Shown: positions 24,904 through 34,592, numbered from the stretch's first letter. The stretch: DNA of 57,009 bases from an uncultured Christensenella sp. (GCA_910577875.1 CAJTNY010000009.1:1-57009), one strand, 5' to 3'. Notes: a model not told the origin generated them from the letters alone. Program-made: numbers and translations.

Positions 24904-27900
24904 TTAATCCTTCTTATTTCGCAAACTATAATACATAGCTCTTGCCATTTCCGCCATAACGCGCTCGTAAAACTCTTTGTTTTCAAAAAGCTTTGCAAAA
25001 CTGTCCATAGATTCGGCGTAGCAATCTTCGGCTATCTTTTCAAACTCATCGGGAAAAATACTACGAGCAAACATTTCTTCGTCGCTGTTTTGAGCGTGCT
25101 TACGCAACTTTTTACTTTCGTGGAATATTCTGTCGAAAATCGTTTCCACGATTACCCTATCCCCATCAGTAAACTGCCCTTGATACATCAAATTTATTTT
25201 TTCAATGATGTTTTCAAGTAAATCTTTCTTTTCAACCTTGCGTTTTACAACTGTTCGCGTTTCTGGTTTCACAGTTGCGCCCGCGCCTTTTTTAAGCTCT
25301 ATCGAACCGCTGAAAGTTTCCGTTAATTTGCTGTTCACAAGCAAAACTTGATCGTCAAGATTGATTTTTTCGTGCGGACGTTTGGGCAATAGCCTGAACA
25401 GATACTCGCAGAACAAATACGACTTATGTAATTCCGCATCAAACATTCTCGTAATTTGCGTGATATATGCATAAAACCGCAAAAAGTTTTTAAGCGCAGA
25501 ACGAAACTCGTCCTGCTTATCGGGAATAAGCTCGTTATATCCGTTTACGGCAGTTTTAACGCAAGCGGTAATTTTGCCCAAGTCCTTGTCGCTTTGCTTG
25601 CCCTTCTTACTATAAAGCGTAACAAACCTTTCCACGTCATCGCCCGACCACAACGAAAAGCCCATAACTTTATCGAAATAGCTGTAAACCGTGTTTACGT
25701 CTAATGCACCGACAAGTTTCGTATCTTCGTAAAATGTTTGGAATGCCTTTTCTATCACTTCGGGAGAGTTTACAAAATCGAGAACATATGTATCGACTTT
25801 GCCTTTGCAAGTTCTGTTAAGCCGCGAAAGCGTTTGCACCGCCTTAACGCCACGCAACGGTTTATCCACAAACATAGTATGAAGTTTCGGCTCGTCGAAT
25901 CCCGTTTGATATTTGTCCGCAACTACAAGCACGTTATACGAATCGCTTGCGAAATAATCGGGTAGTTGCGATTCGCTTATCGTAAGCGCGTCGGTGGAAT
26001 TTAGCTTGCTTTCGGTGTATTCCAGTTCCCCGTCCTTTACCTCGCCCGAAAACGCAACGAGCGGCAACAAATCGAAATAGCCTTTTTTCTTGCAATACGC
26101 CTTAATCATTTGATAATACTTTACGGCGTGCGGACGGGACGAACACACTACCATTGCTTTTGCCCGTCCGTCTATTTTGGAAAGCGTAACCTGACGGAAT
26201 TGCTCGACAATTATCTCAACCTTTTGTTGCATCACGTGTTCGTGATTTTTTTGATACTTGCGAATCGCCGCCATAGCGGGCGTTTCTTCGTATTCGGGAT
26301 TTTCCTTTATCTTCTTTGCGATTTCCCAAGTATTTTCTATCGTGCTGTAATTTTGCAAAACGTCCAAAATAAACCCTTCGGAAATCGCTTGCCGCATGGA
26401 ATAATTGTGGAACGCCGTAAAGGTCTTTCCGTCCGGTTGCGGCTCTCCGAATAGCTCCAATGTTTTGGGCTTTGGCGTCGCCGTGAACGCAAAGAACGAT
26501 AAGTTATTATGCTTGCCCTGCGCAAGCATTTCCAAAACAATATCGTCGGTTGCGTCAACCTCGTCTTCGGTAAGCTCGTTTATTTCGGCGTATTCCTTGA
26601 TTGCCTCGTCGGTATCGGCAAGCACGGCTTTAAGCTTCTTTGCGCTGTTGCCGCTTTGCGAAGAATGTGCCTCGTCCACGATAACGGCAAAGTTTTTGCC
26701 GTGTTGCGCTCCGACTTCCTTATAGATAATCGGAAAACGGTGTAGCGTAGTAATGATAATCTTTTTGCCGTCGTCTATCGCTGTTTTTAATGCATCGGAA
26801 TTATCCTTATCGGTTATGGTAACAATTTGTCCTTCCTTATGCTCAAAGCCCAAAACAGTGCTTTGCAACTGCCTGTTAAGTACGCGCCTATCGGTAACAA
26901 CAAATACGGAAGAAAAAATATCTTCTTCCAATGCGTTATGTAGCGTAGCGAGACGGTATGTAAGCCAAGCAATGCTATTGGATTTGCCCGAACCTGCGCT
27001 ATGCTGTATTAAATAATTTTTACCCGCGCCGCGTCCCTGCACATCTGCAACCAATTTTTCGACCACGTCGTATTGATGATAGCGCGGAAAAATTATCTTC
27101 GGTACGTCTTTATACGTAACGCGCTTGCCGTTCTCGATTTTCGTTTTATCTTCTATCTGAACGCTGATATACCGTTGCAACAACGCCATAAGCGCGTCTT
27201 TTTGCAATACGTTTTTCCAAAAGTACGCCGTTACGTAGTCATCCTCGTTTTCGGGCGCAGGGTTGCCTGCATCGCCTATATTGCCCGCACCGTTCGAACC
27301 TTGATTGAACGGCAAAAAGAACGTGTTTTCTTTATCGAGCTTTGTCGTCATCCAAACCTCGTATAAATCGGCGGCGAAATAGACGAGTATACGGCGATTG
27401 AAATTAAACAGCAACTCTTTGGGATCGCGGTCGTGCATATATTGCACCTTCGCATTTTCCACACATTGCCCTTTGAGCTGGTTTTTCAGTTCAATCGCAA
27501 CAATGGGAATACCGTTGAGCGACAGTACCATATCTACCGAATTGTTGTTTTGCGTACTGTAATAGAATTGCCGCGTACACGTTAAAATATTACTTTCGTA
27601 TTTTTGCACCAATTCGGGGTTAAGATTAGACGCGGGCGCAAAATAGCAAACTTTAAGCTCGATCCCCCTATCCTTAAATCCGTTTCGCAAAACGTGAATC
27701 AAACCTTTTGCCTGCACTTCTTCGTCAAAACGTTTATATAACTGCTTGTCCGCTTCCGCACCGTAAATTTTGCAAAACCGCTCCCAAGCTTTGGGTTGCG
27801 TATTTTCGATAAAGGTTTTAAGCAATAAAAAATCTATGGCTTTACTTTTATCGTAAGTCGCCATACTGCCTTTAATATATCCGCCCTCTTCGCTCAAAAG

Positions 27901-27945
27901 ATAGGTTTCGATATCCTGTTCAAAACGTTTTTCCGATGTGTCCAT
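24904..27945 (-). CDS. hsdR: Type I restriction endonuclease subunit R
   Basis: Cuts unmodified DNA after ATP-driven translocation. 1013 residues. N-terminal nuclease site: NSVDMVLSLNGIPIVAIELKNQ (D and ExK). Walker A HSAGSGKSNSIAW, DEAH box VIVDEAHSS, helicase motif FTATPKPKT, and motif VI-like YQTGFDEPKL with LSRLNRT. The C-terminal region is helical. Final gene of the hsd operon; its start abuts the preceding membrane-protein gene. Confidence 0.95.
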   Translation of the reverse strand: MDTSEKRFEQDIETYLLSEEGGYIKGSMATYDKSKAIDFLLLKTFIENTQPKAWERFCKIYGAEADKQLYKRFDEEVQAKGLIHVLRNGFKDRGIELKVCYFAPASNLNPELVQKYESNILTCTRQFYYSTQNNNSVDMVLSLNGIPIVAIELKNQLKGQCVENAKVQYMHDRDPKELLFNFNRRILVYFAADLYEVWMTTKLDKENTFFLPFNQGSNGAGNIGDAGNPAPENEDDYVTAYFWKNVLQKDALMALLQRYISVQIEDKTKIENGKRVTYKDVPKIIFPRYHQYDVVEKLVADVQGRGAGKNYLIQHSAGSGKSNSIAWLTYRLATLHNALEEDIFSSVFVVTDRRVLNRQLQSTVLGFEHKEGQIVTITDKDNSDALKTAIDDGKKIIITTLHRFPIIYKEVGAQHGKNFAVIVDEAHSSQSGNSAKKLKAVLADTDEAIKEYAEINELTEDEVDATDDIVLEMLAQGKHNNLSFFAFTATPKPKTLELFGEPQPDGKTFTAFHNYSMRQAISEGFILDVLQNYSTIENTWEIAKKIKENPEYEETPAMAAIRKYQKNHEHVMQQKVEIIVEQFRQVTLSKIDGRAKAMVVCSSRPHAVKYYQMIKAYCKKKGYFDLLPLVAFSGEVKDGELEYTESKLNSTDALTISESQLPDYFASDSYNVLVVADKYQTGFDEPKLHTMFVDKPLRGVKAVQTLSRLNRTCKGKVDTYVLDFVNSPEVIEKAFQTFYEDTKLVGALDVNTVYSYFDKVMGFSLWSGDDVERFVTLYSKKGKQSDKDLGKITACVKTAVNGYNELIPDKQDEFRSALKNFLRFYAYITQITRMFDAELHKSYLFCEYLFRLLPKRPHEKINLDDQVLLVNSKLTETFSGSIELKKGAGATVKPETRTVVKRKVEKKDLLENIIEKINLMYQGQFTDGDRVIVETIFDRIFHESKKLRKHAQNSDEEMFARSIFPDEFEKIAEDCYAESMDSFAKLFENKEFYERVMAEMARAMYYSLRNKKD

Positions 27946-29006
27946 TATAGCACCTCATAATTTTCAATGATTGTTTCCATAACAAATTCATTTGTTAATA
28001 TTTCATAGCGATAGTGATTCCCCAATATATCGCAAACAAATAATTGACTTTTATTATTATAAAAATTTTGCGTTGCACCTTCTAATTGAATGTAGAAAGC
28101 ACTCTCTTTCTCTATCCATTTATTAGCGCCTGCCGAAAATTCCATTTCATTCAATACAATTTTTTCTATTGCGCAAGGATATAAAGATACATTTTGCAAA
28201 TAGATAGCTATTACGGAAAAATCTTCTATTTTATTCCTTTGATCAAAATCTTTGTCTCTTAATTTAATGCCTTTTGCCTGTATCATTTCCGAATCAATAA
28301 TTGGAATGTTACTATGAGTAGTCCCACGAAAAATTTCATTCGACAAGGGAATAAAATGCGGAATATATTTTATACGCTCCTCGTCTTTTCTATCTTTATC
28401 CCCTTTCCTTATCGTCCACGCAACACCGACAAGCGTAAGTAAACCACCATACACTGCCGCAATAATAGCAGTAACTATTGTCTGCAAATTATTGAACTCA
28501 TCAGGAATTAAATATATCAAATAAACTGTCAACCCAACGCCAAGCAAAAAATCAAATACAATGCTTATATCAAGAATATCATTCTTTTGTTTTTTTCCTA
28601 AAAACGTTACAGCCAACCCGTAAAATATTTTTACAAGCGTTATTATTCCTAATATGTAAATCCATAGTATCCATTGATTAAAGATTACCATATATAAGCA
28701 ATCTAAAAACCAAAAATATAATATATATTTTACTGTAACGACGTTTGCGTTTTTCTTCTGATCATCGGCAAAAGATAATTTCTTTTGCGACCAAAGTTGA
28801 AAGTGAATAAAAGCAAACGGAATTACAACGGCAACTAAGCCGAATACAAACCAATGCCACGAAAACGGAACAACGCATATTCTTATCGGCAGTATAATTG
28901 CCAAATAGATAATAAGCGTAGCCAAAAAAACAAGCATAAACTTATCCGTATTTGACATAGGCTTGCGTTCTTTTTTTATTTTTTGCTTTTTCTCTTTCTT
29001 TTTCAT
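27945..29006 (-). CDS. Six-helix membrane protein with a soluble C-terminal domain, 353 residues
   Basis: Very lysine-rich N-terminus, then about six membrane segments between residues 25 and 200, then about 150 soluble residues (EDFSVIAIYLQNVSLYPCAIEKIVL..., beta-rich). No family recognised. It is inserted between hsdS and hsdR together with a small coiled-coil gene. It overlaps hsdR by one base and follows the coiled-coil gene closely, so it belongs to the operon. Could be a membrane effector or an unrelated passenger. Confidence 0.7.
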   Translation of the reverse strand: MKKKEKKQKIKKERKPMSNTDKFMLVFLATLIIYLAIILPIRICVVPFSWHWFVFGLVAVVIPFAFIHFQLWSQKKLSFADDQKKNANVVTVKYILYFWFLDCLYMVIFNQWILWIYILGIITLVKIFYGLAVTFLGKKQKNDILDISIVFDFLLGVGLTVYLIYLIPDEFNNLQTIVTAIIAAVYGGLLTLVGVAWTIRKGDKDRKDEERIKYIPHFIPLSNEIFRGTTHSNIPIIDSEMIQAKGIKLRDKDFDQRNKIEDFSVIAIYLQNVSLYPCAIEKIVLNEMEFSAGANKWIEKESAFYIQLEGATQNFYNNKSQLFVCDILGNHYRYEILTNEFVMETIIENYEVL

Positions 29007-29033
29007 AAGCGATTCACTATTAACCTTAATTTT

Positions 29034-29390
29034 TTATAACAATATCCCGACCAATACGCCGGCAATTCCTATTGCTGTGCCTACCGCAAAAGATACCCAA
29101 CCGAAAATTTTGTTATGCTTCGCTTGCTTTTTATTTTCTTCGACATCTGTTTTTGCTCCGTCGTACATTTCTTTCAATAATTTATTTTGTTCCTTTAAAG
29201 TATTAATTTGTTCCGAAAGTAATTTGTTTTGCTTTTTACTTTCTTCTGCCGCTTGAAAAATAGCGGCATCCTTTTGCGCCCTATATTCCGCTTGAGCCTT
29301 GAAACTTTCCTCTATTTCTGCCATTTGCTGTTGCATTTGATATGCGGAATTAGCTATCATTTCACTATGATCAAGAAAATCATATTTCAT
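29034..29390 (-). CDS. Coiled-coil protein with one C-terminal membrane anchor, 118 residues
   Basis: Residues 15-85 are coiled coil (EESKKQNKLLSEQINTLKEQNKLLKEM), residues 96-117 one hydrophobic segment (GWVSFAVGTAIGIAGVLVGILL). A tail-anchored layout. Start codon overlaps the hsdS stop (TAATG). Function unknown. It pairs with the next gene, the 353-residue membrane protein. Confidence 0.7.
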   Translation of the reverse strand: MKYDFLDHSEMIANSAYQMQQQMAEIEESFKAQAEYRAQKDAAIFQAAEESKKQNKLLSEQINTLKEQNKLLKEMYDGAKTDVEENKKQAKHNKIFGWVSFAVGTAIGIAGVLVGILL

Positions 29391-30688
29391 TATATCACTA
29401 CCTTTTTGCCTGTAACATATTCATAAATCAAAGATTTTTTGTACTCTTTTAATTCTTCGATTTTTTGTTGCTTAATAGAAATAAGGCTATCTATGTCGGC
29501 ACATTTTTTGTCAAGATAATCGGCAATTTGTTTTTGTTCTTCAATCGGCGGTAAAGCAACATAAATGTTACCAATCTCCGAAGCCGAGATATGAACAACT
29601 TTCAATTTTGCCTTGCCACAACTTTTTTGCATTTGAGAATGCGTCGCATATAAGGCATAATTAAGAAAAACAGGGTTTTGCTTATGGCGTAATACAATAA
29701 TGTCTCCACCGGCTAAACATTCTGTTTCACCCAAATAAACAATGTTTTTCCCAATCTCCTCAACCAATTCGCCTGTTCCGGCAAATAATATATCACCATA
29801 ATTAAAATACTGTAAAACCGATAAGTTAGACTTATTAGTTCTTGTTTCACATTGTCTAAAAGATATATTGTATTTGGAATATATTTCACCGTAGCGAACA
29901 CAAGGCGTGTCGCCGTCAACAACGATATCTTCCTTTGTTATGCCATTGCCTTTGAAAATAGATGTAGCAATATACTTTGCTCGCTTTATTTCCCACCGTT
30001 TCGGAATTTTGCCTATCCATTCCACGCCGCTGTCTTTCATAGACACAGATTTATCAAGCCCTTTTGTAACCGACTCGGTAATTACCGATTGTTTATAGGC
30101 TTTTAATTCATCAATCGTCGCTTGCTCGTAAGCAATCAACCTATCAATCTTTGCACATTTATCATCAAGGAAATTAGCTATTTTTTGTTGTTCGTTTTTA
30201 TTTGGCTTTGCTATGTAAATTCTGCCTTGATTATAGGCATTTAATATTTTTACAACATTACCCGTAGCAAAATACCAATGTTGTCCAACTTGCGACATTA
30301 TGGCATACATACAAAATTTTTTGCTTTCTGTATCGTCAATTATTATGCCGTTTATTTGTTGATTGCAATAAGCCTTTTTATTTGTTAAACCAAACTTTCC
30401 AATACTTCCAATGCAACATACAAAAAACGTATAAGGCGGAAATGCTACTATATTTGCTTGCGCTTTATCGTTCAAATACTCGGACGTTTTATCGATTATC
30501 TTGAACTCTTGTAAATCATTCGGTTTTATCCAAAGCATTCCAAAATCCGTACTATAATTATCTGCACCATCCGCTCTTGATTCCGTTCCACCCGTTCTAA
30601 TCTTTGCAATATCTTTTACTCGCAAAACTTCCCAATCTTCGGGAATTTGCCCAATCCATTCAATTCCGCTATCTTTCATTTGTTTCAT
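29390..30688 (-). CDS. hsdS: Type I restriction specificity subunit S
   Basis: Determines the bipartite recognition site. 432 residues as two half-repeats: each begins MKDSGIEWIG or MKDSGVEWIG and P..W, contains one target recognition domain, and ends in a conserved helix (LDDKCAKIDRLIAYEQATIDELKAYKQS and LDKKCADIDSLISIKQQKIEELKEYKKS). Both halves are complete. AGG-like ribosome site; 11 bases after the DUF2971 gene. Confidence 0.94.
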   Translation of the reverse strand: MKQMKDSGIEWIGQIPEDWEVLRVKDIAKIRTGGTESRADGADNYSTDFGMLWIKPNDLQEFKIIDKTSEYLNDKAQANIVAFPPYTFFVCCIGSIGKFGLTNKKAYCNQQINGIIIDDTESKKFCMYAIMSQVGQHWYFATGNVVKILNAYNQGRIYIAKPNKNEQQKIANFLDDKCAKIDRLIAYEQATIDELKAYKQSVITESVTKGLDKSVSMKDSGVEWIGKIPKRWEIKRAKYIATSIFKGNGITKEDIVVDGDTPCVRYGEIYSKYNISFRQCETRTNKSNLSVLQYFNYGDILFAGTGELVEEIGKNIVYLGETECLAGGDIIVLRHKQNPVFLNYALYATHSQMQKSCGKAKLKVVHISASEIGNIYVALPPIEEQKQIADYLDKKCADIDSLISIKQQKIEELKEYKKSLIYEYVTGKKVVI

Positions 30689-30698
30689 TTTTCTATCC

Positions 30699-31544
30699 TT
30701 AAAATCTCAATGGAATATTTGAAGTGTTAATCTTACAATTTAATCCATATTTTTTACACAGCATTTTTACAGCTTCAATTGCGCTTGAATCTTTTATCAT
30801 TGGAGAAAGCGTAATTTCTTTTATTGCTTTTTCAACTTCAATGGGGATTTCGAGATAAGGAGCACATAAACCACCTGCGTTACGAAATTTTATAAAATTC
30901 TGTTCCCCAATAAGTAAAGTCTCATACTCATTTTCAGAAAACTCTATTGTACATCTTACTTCATTTTCCGGTTTGAAAGCAGGGTGTTTAAATTGAAATC
31001 TAAAAATACGCAGCTCAGATAATAAGAACATTTTAAGAAAAATCACTTCTTTCGTATTTTTCCATTTTTCGTAATACTTATCAAAGGTAGTTTTAAGAAT
31101 TTCTTTTTGTATATCTTCATTGTATACTACTCCCCAAATACTAACTCTCGGATCAAATATCGTAAAATATTTATAAAGCGCATTTCTTAAATCTGATATC
31201 TTAAATGCTAAATTATATCCTGCTTTATCATTGCTTTTTGTATAATTTTGCCATAACGGCAAGCTATCGTTATCCCTTGAAAAACTACAAATAAAACATT
31301 TGCTCGTTGGTCTATCCTTTAGAGAATCTAACACAAAAGAAACATATTCTTTCTCGTACGGTTGTTCCATAAGCACTTCTTTTGCTTTTTCAACAATATG
31401 TATTCCTTCACTTTCATCATTCAAAACAGAGCATTCAGTAAACCACAAACTTTTAGATTTAATAATGCCTAAAAGACCATCAACAGAAGTATAGTGATAT
31501 ACTAAATCATTTTCATCAATATAAAAGCCTGCTTTTTCGCTCAT
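30699..31544 (-). CDS. DUF2971-family protein inserted between hsdM and hsdS
   Basis: 281 residues. DUF2971 features: YHYTSVDGLLGIIKSKSLWFTECSVLNDESEGIH near the N-terminus and FICSFSRDNDSLPLWQNY in the middle. Biochemical role of the family not established; the YHYTS motif recalls ADP-ribosyltransferase folds, but that is speculative. The start overlaps the hsdM stop by four bases (ATGA), so its translation is coupled to the methyltransferase. Confidence 0.75.
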   Translation of the reverse strand: MSEKAGFYIDENDLVYHYTSVDGLLGIIKSKSLWFTECSVLNDESEGIHIVEKAKEVLMEQPYEKEYVSFVLDSLKDRPTSKCFICSFSRDNDSLPLWQNYTKSNDKAGYNLAFKISDLRNALYKYFTIFDPRVSIWGVVYNEDIQKEILKTTFDKYYEKWKNTKEVIFLKMFLLSELRIFRFQFKHPAFKPENEVRCTIEFSENEYETLLIGEQNFIKFRNAGGLCAPYLEIPIEVEKAIKEITLSPMIKDSSAIEAVKMLCKKYGLNCKINTSNIPLRF

Positions 31545-33307
31545 TCTCCAAACAGCTCCTTCATTAGTTTTTCTTCTTCCTTGTTCATTTCCACCAAGTG
31601 TGCGAAAATGTCGTCGCTTTTGCGCGGCGGGACGTATTTATAAAAATGGCGGGTAAACGGAATTTCGTAGCCGATTTTAGTTTTCTTTTCGTCAATCCAA
31701 GCATCGGGCGCATACGGCAAAACGTTCTTTTGCATATATTCCGCAAAGTCCGTACCCCAAGGAAAAATTTCGGTATCGCGTTTACTTGCGTCGGGTTGCG
31801 GTTTATCCTTTTTCAAAATCGGCGCGCCACTCTCACCGCATAACGGGCGTTCCACGGTAACCTTGCTGTACTTAAACGTAAACCTATCAAAGTCCTTGCG
31901 TTCCACAGTTTTGCCGTTGCTTTCAAAAACACCTTGTTCTGCCGATAAATAGGCTTTTACAATCAAGTCGATACATTCTTTTGTAAACTCGTTGCGCTTA
32001 TTGCCGAGCGATTTGCGGCGTTTTTCAAAACACTTACTTGCGTCGATTAATTTTACGATATTCGGGCGCTTTTCGGGCTTACTTTTGCTTACCACCCAAA
32101 TATACGTTGCTATGCCCGTATTGTAAAACATATCGTTAGGTAGTTGTATTATCGCTTCCAACCAATCATTTTCTAAAAGATAGCCGCGAATATTGCTTTG
32201 TCCGCTTCCCGCGTCGCCTGAAAAGAGCGGCGAGCCGTTTTGAATGATTGCCATTCTGCCCGTGTCTTTTAACTTTGCAATGCCGTTGAGCATAAAAAGC
32301 TGTTGCCCGTCGGACACGGGCGGCAAGCCCACGCCGAATCTTCCCACATCGCCCTTTTTGTACTCGGCTTCTACATACGATTGCTCTTTCTTCCACTCGA
32401 TTCCAAACGGCGGGTTGGAAATAATATAATCAAACTGATACCCCTCGAACGCGTCGTGCGAAAGCGTGTTGCCGTGCTTCATATTGTCGGCGTCGCCGCC
32501 TTTAATCAGCATATCCGCTTTTGCTATGGCGTAGGTTTCTTCGTTCAACTCCTGCCCGAAGCATTTAATGCTTGCATCGGGATCTATCGCCGTAAGCCGC
32601 TCGGTCATACAGCCGAGCATTTGGCTCGTTCCCATTGCCATATCGTATATGGTGGTGGAAATACCTTCACGATTCATTTTGTCCGCATCTTCGCCCACCA
32701 AAAGATCGGTCATCAAATAAATAATATCGCGGGCGGTAAAGTGCGCTCCGGCTTGCTCGTCATAGCTCTCTGAGAACTTGCGCACAAGCTCCTCGAAAAT
32801 ATAGCCCATATCTGCGCTTGTAACGATATCGGGATGCAAGTTGGCTTTCGCCGTGCAAAATTCGGTTATTACCGAATATAAAATGTCGTTTTCTTCCATT
32901 TTCTTTACTTGCACGTCAAACTCGAACTTTTGGATAATGTCTATCACATTATCCGAAAATCCTTGCAAGTACGCGCGGAAGTTGTCCGCTATATTATCGG
33001 GATCGGACTTTAATTTTTCGAGCGTAAATCTGCTTGTATTGTAAAACAACCTTTTTGACGCGCGTTTCAAAAATCCGTCTTTGACTTGTATTCCCTTTGC
33101 GTTGAGTTCGTCGTTTTTATCCCATACCGCTTGCCGCGTATCTTGTAAAGAATCCGAAAAGCGTTTTATCACGCACATAGGAAGAATGACTTTTCCGTAC
33201 TCGTGCGGCTTGTACACACCCACGAGCTTATCGGCAATCGCCCAAATAAGGTTTGCCTTTTCTTGCACGTTTATCGTCGTTTGTTTTTCTCTCAAATCGG
33301 CTGTCAT
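31541..33307 (-). CDS. hsdM: Type I restriction-modification methyltransferase subunit M
   Basis: N6-adenine methyltransferase of the type I system. 588 residues: N-terminal helical domain (NLIWAIADKLVGVYKPHEYGKVILPMCVIKR), SAM-binding region (GTSQMLGCMTERL), catalytic NPPF motif (IISNPPFGIEW) and LPNDMFYNTGIATYIWV. Preceded by the small XRE gene. All key residues seen, so the modification arm looks functional. Confidence 0.95.
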   Translation of the reverse strand: MTADLREKQTTINVQEKANLIWAIADKLVGVYKPHEYGKVILPMCVIKRFSDSLQDTRQAVWDKNDELNAKGIQVKDGFLKRASKRLFYNTSRFTLEKLKSDPDNIADNFRAYLQGFSDNVIDIIQKFEFDVQVKKMEENDILYSVITEFCTAKANLHPDIVTSADMGYIFEELVRKFSESYDEQAGAHFTARDIIYLMTDLLVGEDADKMNREGISTTIYDMAMGTSQMLGCMTERLTAIDPDASIKCFGQELNEETYAIAKADMLIKGGDADNMKHGNTLSHDAFEGYQFDYIISNPPFGIEWKKEQSYVEAEYKKGDVGRFGVGLPPVSDGQQLFMLNGIAKLKDTGRMAIIQNGSPLFSGDAGSGQSNIRGYLLENDWLEAIIQLPNDMFYNTGIATYIWVVSKSKPEKRPNIVKLIDASKCFEKRRKSLGNKRNEFTKECIDLIVKAYLSAEQGVFESNGKTVERKDFDRFTFKYSKVTVERPLCGESGAPILKKDKPQPDASKRDTEIFPWGTDFAEYMQKNVLPYAPDAWIDEKKTKIGYEIPFTRHFYKYVPPRKSDDIFAHLVEMNKEEEKLMKELFGE

Positions 33308-33325
33308 AAGTTTCTCCTAAACCGT

Positions 33326-33538
33326 TCAGTCTTTCTTTTCTATAATAACTTCCATAATATCGGAAATATCGCATTGCAACACGTTACAAATTTTAAGCAA
33401 TATTTCCGTATTGACGTTTTCGTTTCTTCCGAGTTTTGCAAGCGCCGTTGTAGTAATCCCCGTTGCAATGCGCAAATCTTTCTTCTTCATATCTTTATCA
33501 ATAAGTAACTTCCATAGCTTTTTATAACTGACTGCCAT
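33326..33538 (-). CDS. Small XRE/Cro-type regulator ahead of hsdM
   Basis: 70 residues, almost entirely one helix-turn-helix: VSYKKLWKLLIDKDMKKKDLRIATGITTTALAKLGRNENVNTEILLKICNVLQCDISDIMEV. I start at ATG 33538 (AGAGG site) rather than the longer frame. Such regulators often accompany type I systems and may time restriction. It lies between the TIR gene and hsdM, three bases after the TIR stop region. Confidence 0.85.
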   Translation of the reverse strand: MAVSYKKLWKLLIDKDMKKKDLRIATGITTTALAKLGRNENVNTEILLKICNVLQCDISDIMEVIIEKKD

Positions 33539-33559
33539 ATAATTTACCTCTCTCAAAAA

Positions 33560-34081
33560 TTAATTGTCGTAATATTTTCCTGCCCGCAGTTTCATAACGG
33601 GATTTTTATGCGTGACTTGAATCCTGCTATTGTCTCTATTTTCTATTGCCAAATCAATAGCTTGTTCGATTCTATCTCCGATTGAAGCGTATTGCTCCAA
33701 AACTATGTAGTCAAAATTTTCTTGTAGCTTTGTAGGAAAAGTATCCAAATCTATATCGTTTTTATTGTCGCATCTATTTTCAAGCATAACAGCCACGATG
33801 CCTTTCCTATTTTCTACACCGCCCTTTAATGCCGTATGTATTTCACAATCAACGTGCGGTCTTGAATAAGTTTCTTTGCCTACGATACAAAGCAAAACAT
33901 CACAGCCTTTCATTTTGGAGCATATATGGTCGGCTATATGCTGATGATTCCATCCGTTAAAAGTTTCATTTTCATCCACACAAAAATACCGATACCCGTA
34001 TTCATTTAATATCTCAATGATTGCATCCTTGTATTTTTTATCTGCCCTATGATAACTAATAAAAATCTTTGGTTTACACAT
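33560..34081 (-). CDS. TIR-domain protein of the DUF1863/ThsB-like type
   Basis: 173 residues. The first 120 form a TIR-like fold: KIFISYHRADKKYKDAI, then YRYFCVDEN, then CDVLLCIVGKETYSRPHVDCEIHTAL, in which E80 is the likely catalytic glutamate. Thoeris ThsB and related TIR proteins cleave NAD+ or make cyclic ADP-ribose signals on infection; here that is inference. No ThsA-type SIR2 partner is present. Instead it is encoded 12 bases after a small membrane protein, the likely partner or effector. AGGAG ribosome site. Confidence 0.85.
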   Translation of the reverse strand: MCKPKIFISYHRADKKYKDAIIEILNEYGYRYFCVDENETFNGWNHQHIADHICSKMKGCDVLLCIVGKETYSRPHVDCEIHTALKGGVENRKGIVAVMLENRCDNKNDIDLDTFPTKLQENFDYIVLEQYASIGDRIEQAIDLAIENRDNSRIQVTHKNPVMKLRAGKYYDN

Positions 34082-34093
34082 TTTCTTGCTCTC

Positions 34094-34504
34094 CTATAAA
34101 AAATAAGTCAACAACACTATTCCGGTTGATATTAGTGCCAGCGGAATATAAAACAATATTTCTGTTTTAGATGTCGCACAACTTATCCAAGTATTTTGAT
34201 ACGACTTAAATTCAGTTAACTTTGTATTCATATCAAAATCTATTTGTTCTTCCGTCAAAGTTCTTACTTTGTTATATAACGCTCTGTATAAACGTTCTTG
34301 TAAAAGATAATACGAATCCAATCCCCAAAATATAAGAATAGGCGCGTATGCTATCAAACAAAAAAGCTTATCCGCATCTCTGCTTGCCAAAGCAAAAATA
34401 CCGGCAACTAATGTAACCGCCCAACCTTTTAAGGAAAACGAATTGTTTGCCATTCGGTTTATTATTCCTTGAATCAAATCCAAATGTTTAACTTTATTAT
34501 CCAT
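34094..34504 (-). CDS. Small membrane protein paired with the TIR gene (SLATT-like)
   Basis: 136 residues. Segments at about 23-40, 47-68 and 116-136 are membrane-spanning. The loop after the second segment reads WGLDSYYLLQERLYRALYNKVR, a motif I recognise from small proteins that often sit next to TIR genes. Likely a membrane effector or regulator opened by the TIR signal; unproven. It is the first gene of the operon and has its own promoter. Confidence 0.75.
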   Translation of the reverse strand: MDNKVKHLDLIQGIINRMANNSFSLKGWAVTLVAGIFALASRDADKLFCLIAYAPILIFWGLDSYYLLQERLYRALYNKVRTLTEEQIDFDMNTKLTEFKSYQNTWISCATSKTEILFYIPLALISTGIVLLTYFL

Positions 34505-34544
34505 AAACTTATTGCTCCATAGACAGCAAATCCTATTTTTCTTT

Positions 34545-34573
34545 ATTATAGCACAAACTTTTTAATTTTTCAA
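34545..34573 (-). promoter_or_regulatory. Promoter of the TIR-hsd operon
   Basis: TTGAAA (34568-34573), 17-base spacer, TATAAT (34545-34550), then a leader of about 35 bases with a GGAG site. Confidence 0.75.
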
Positions 34574-34592
34574 CTAAAAATCCAATTTTTAG
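34574..34592. promoter_or_regulatory. Palindrome abutting the TIR-operon -35
   Basis: CTAAAAAT-CCA-ATTTTTAG, immediately upstream of the -35. A candidate operator for the small XRE regulator or an element-end feature. Confidence 0.35.

Noticed and set aside
33560..34504. Canonical Thoeris
   Set aside because: No SIR2/SLOG ThsA is present; the partner is a small membrane protein.
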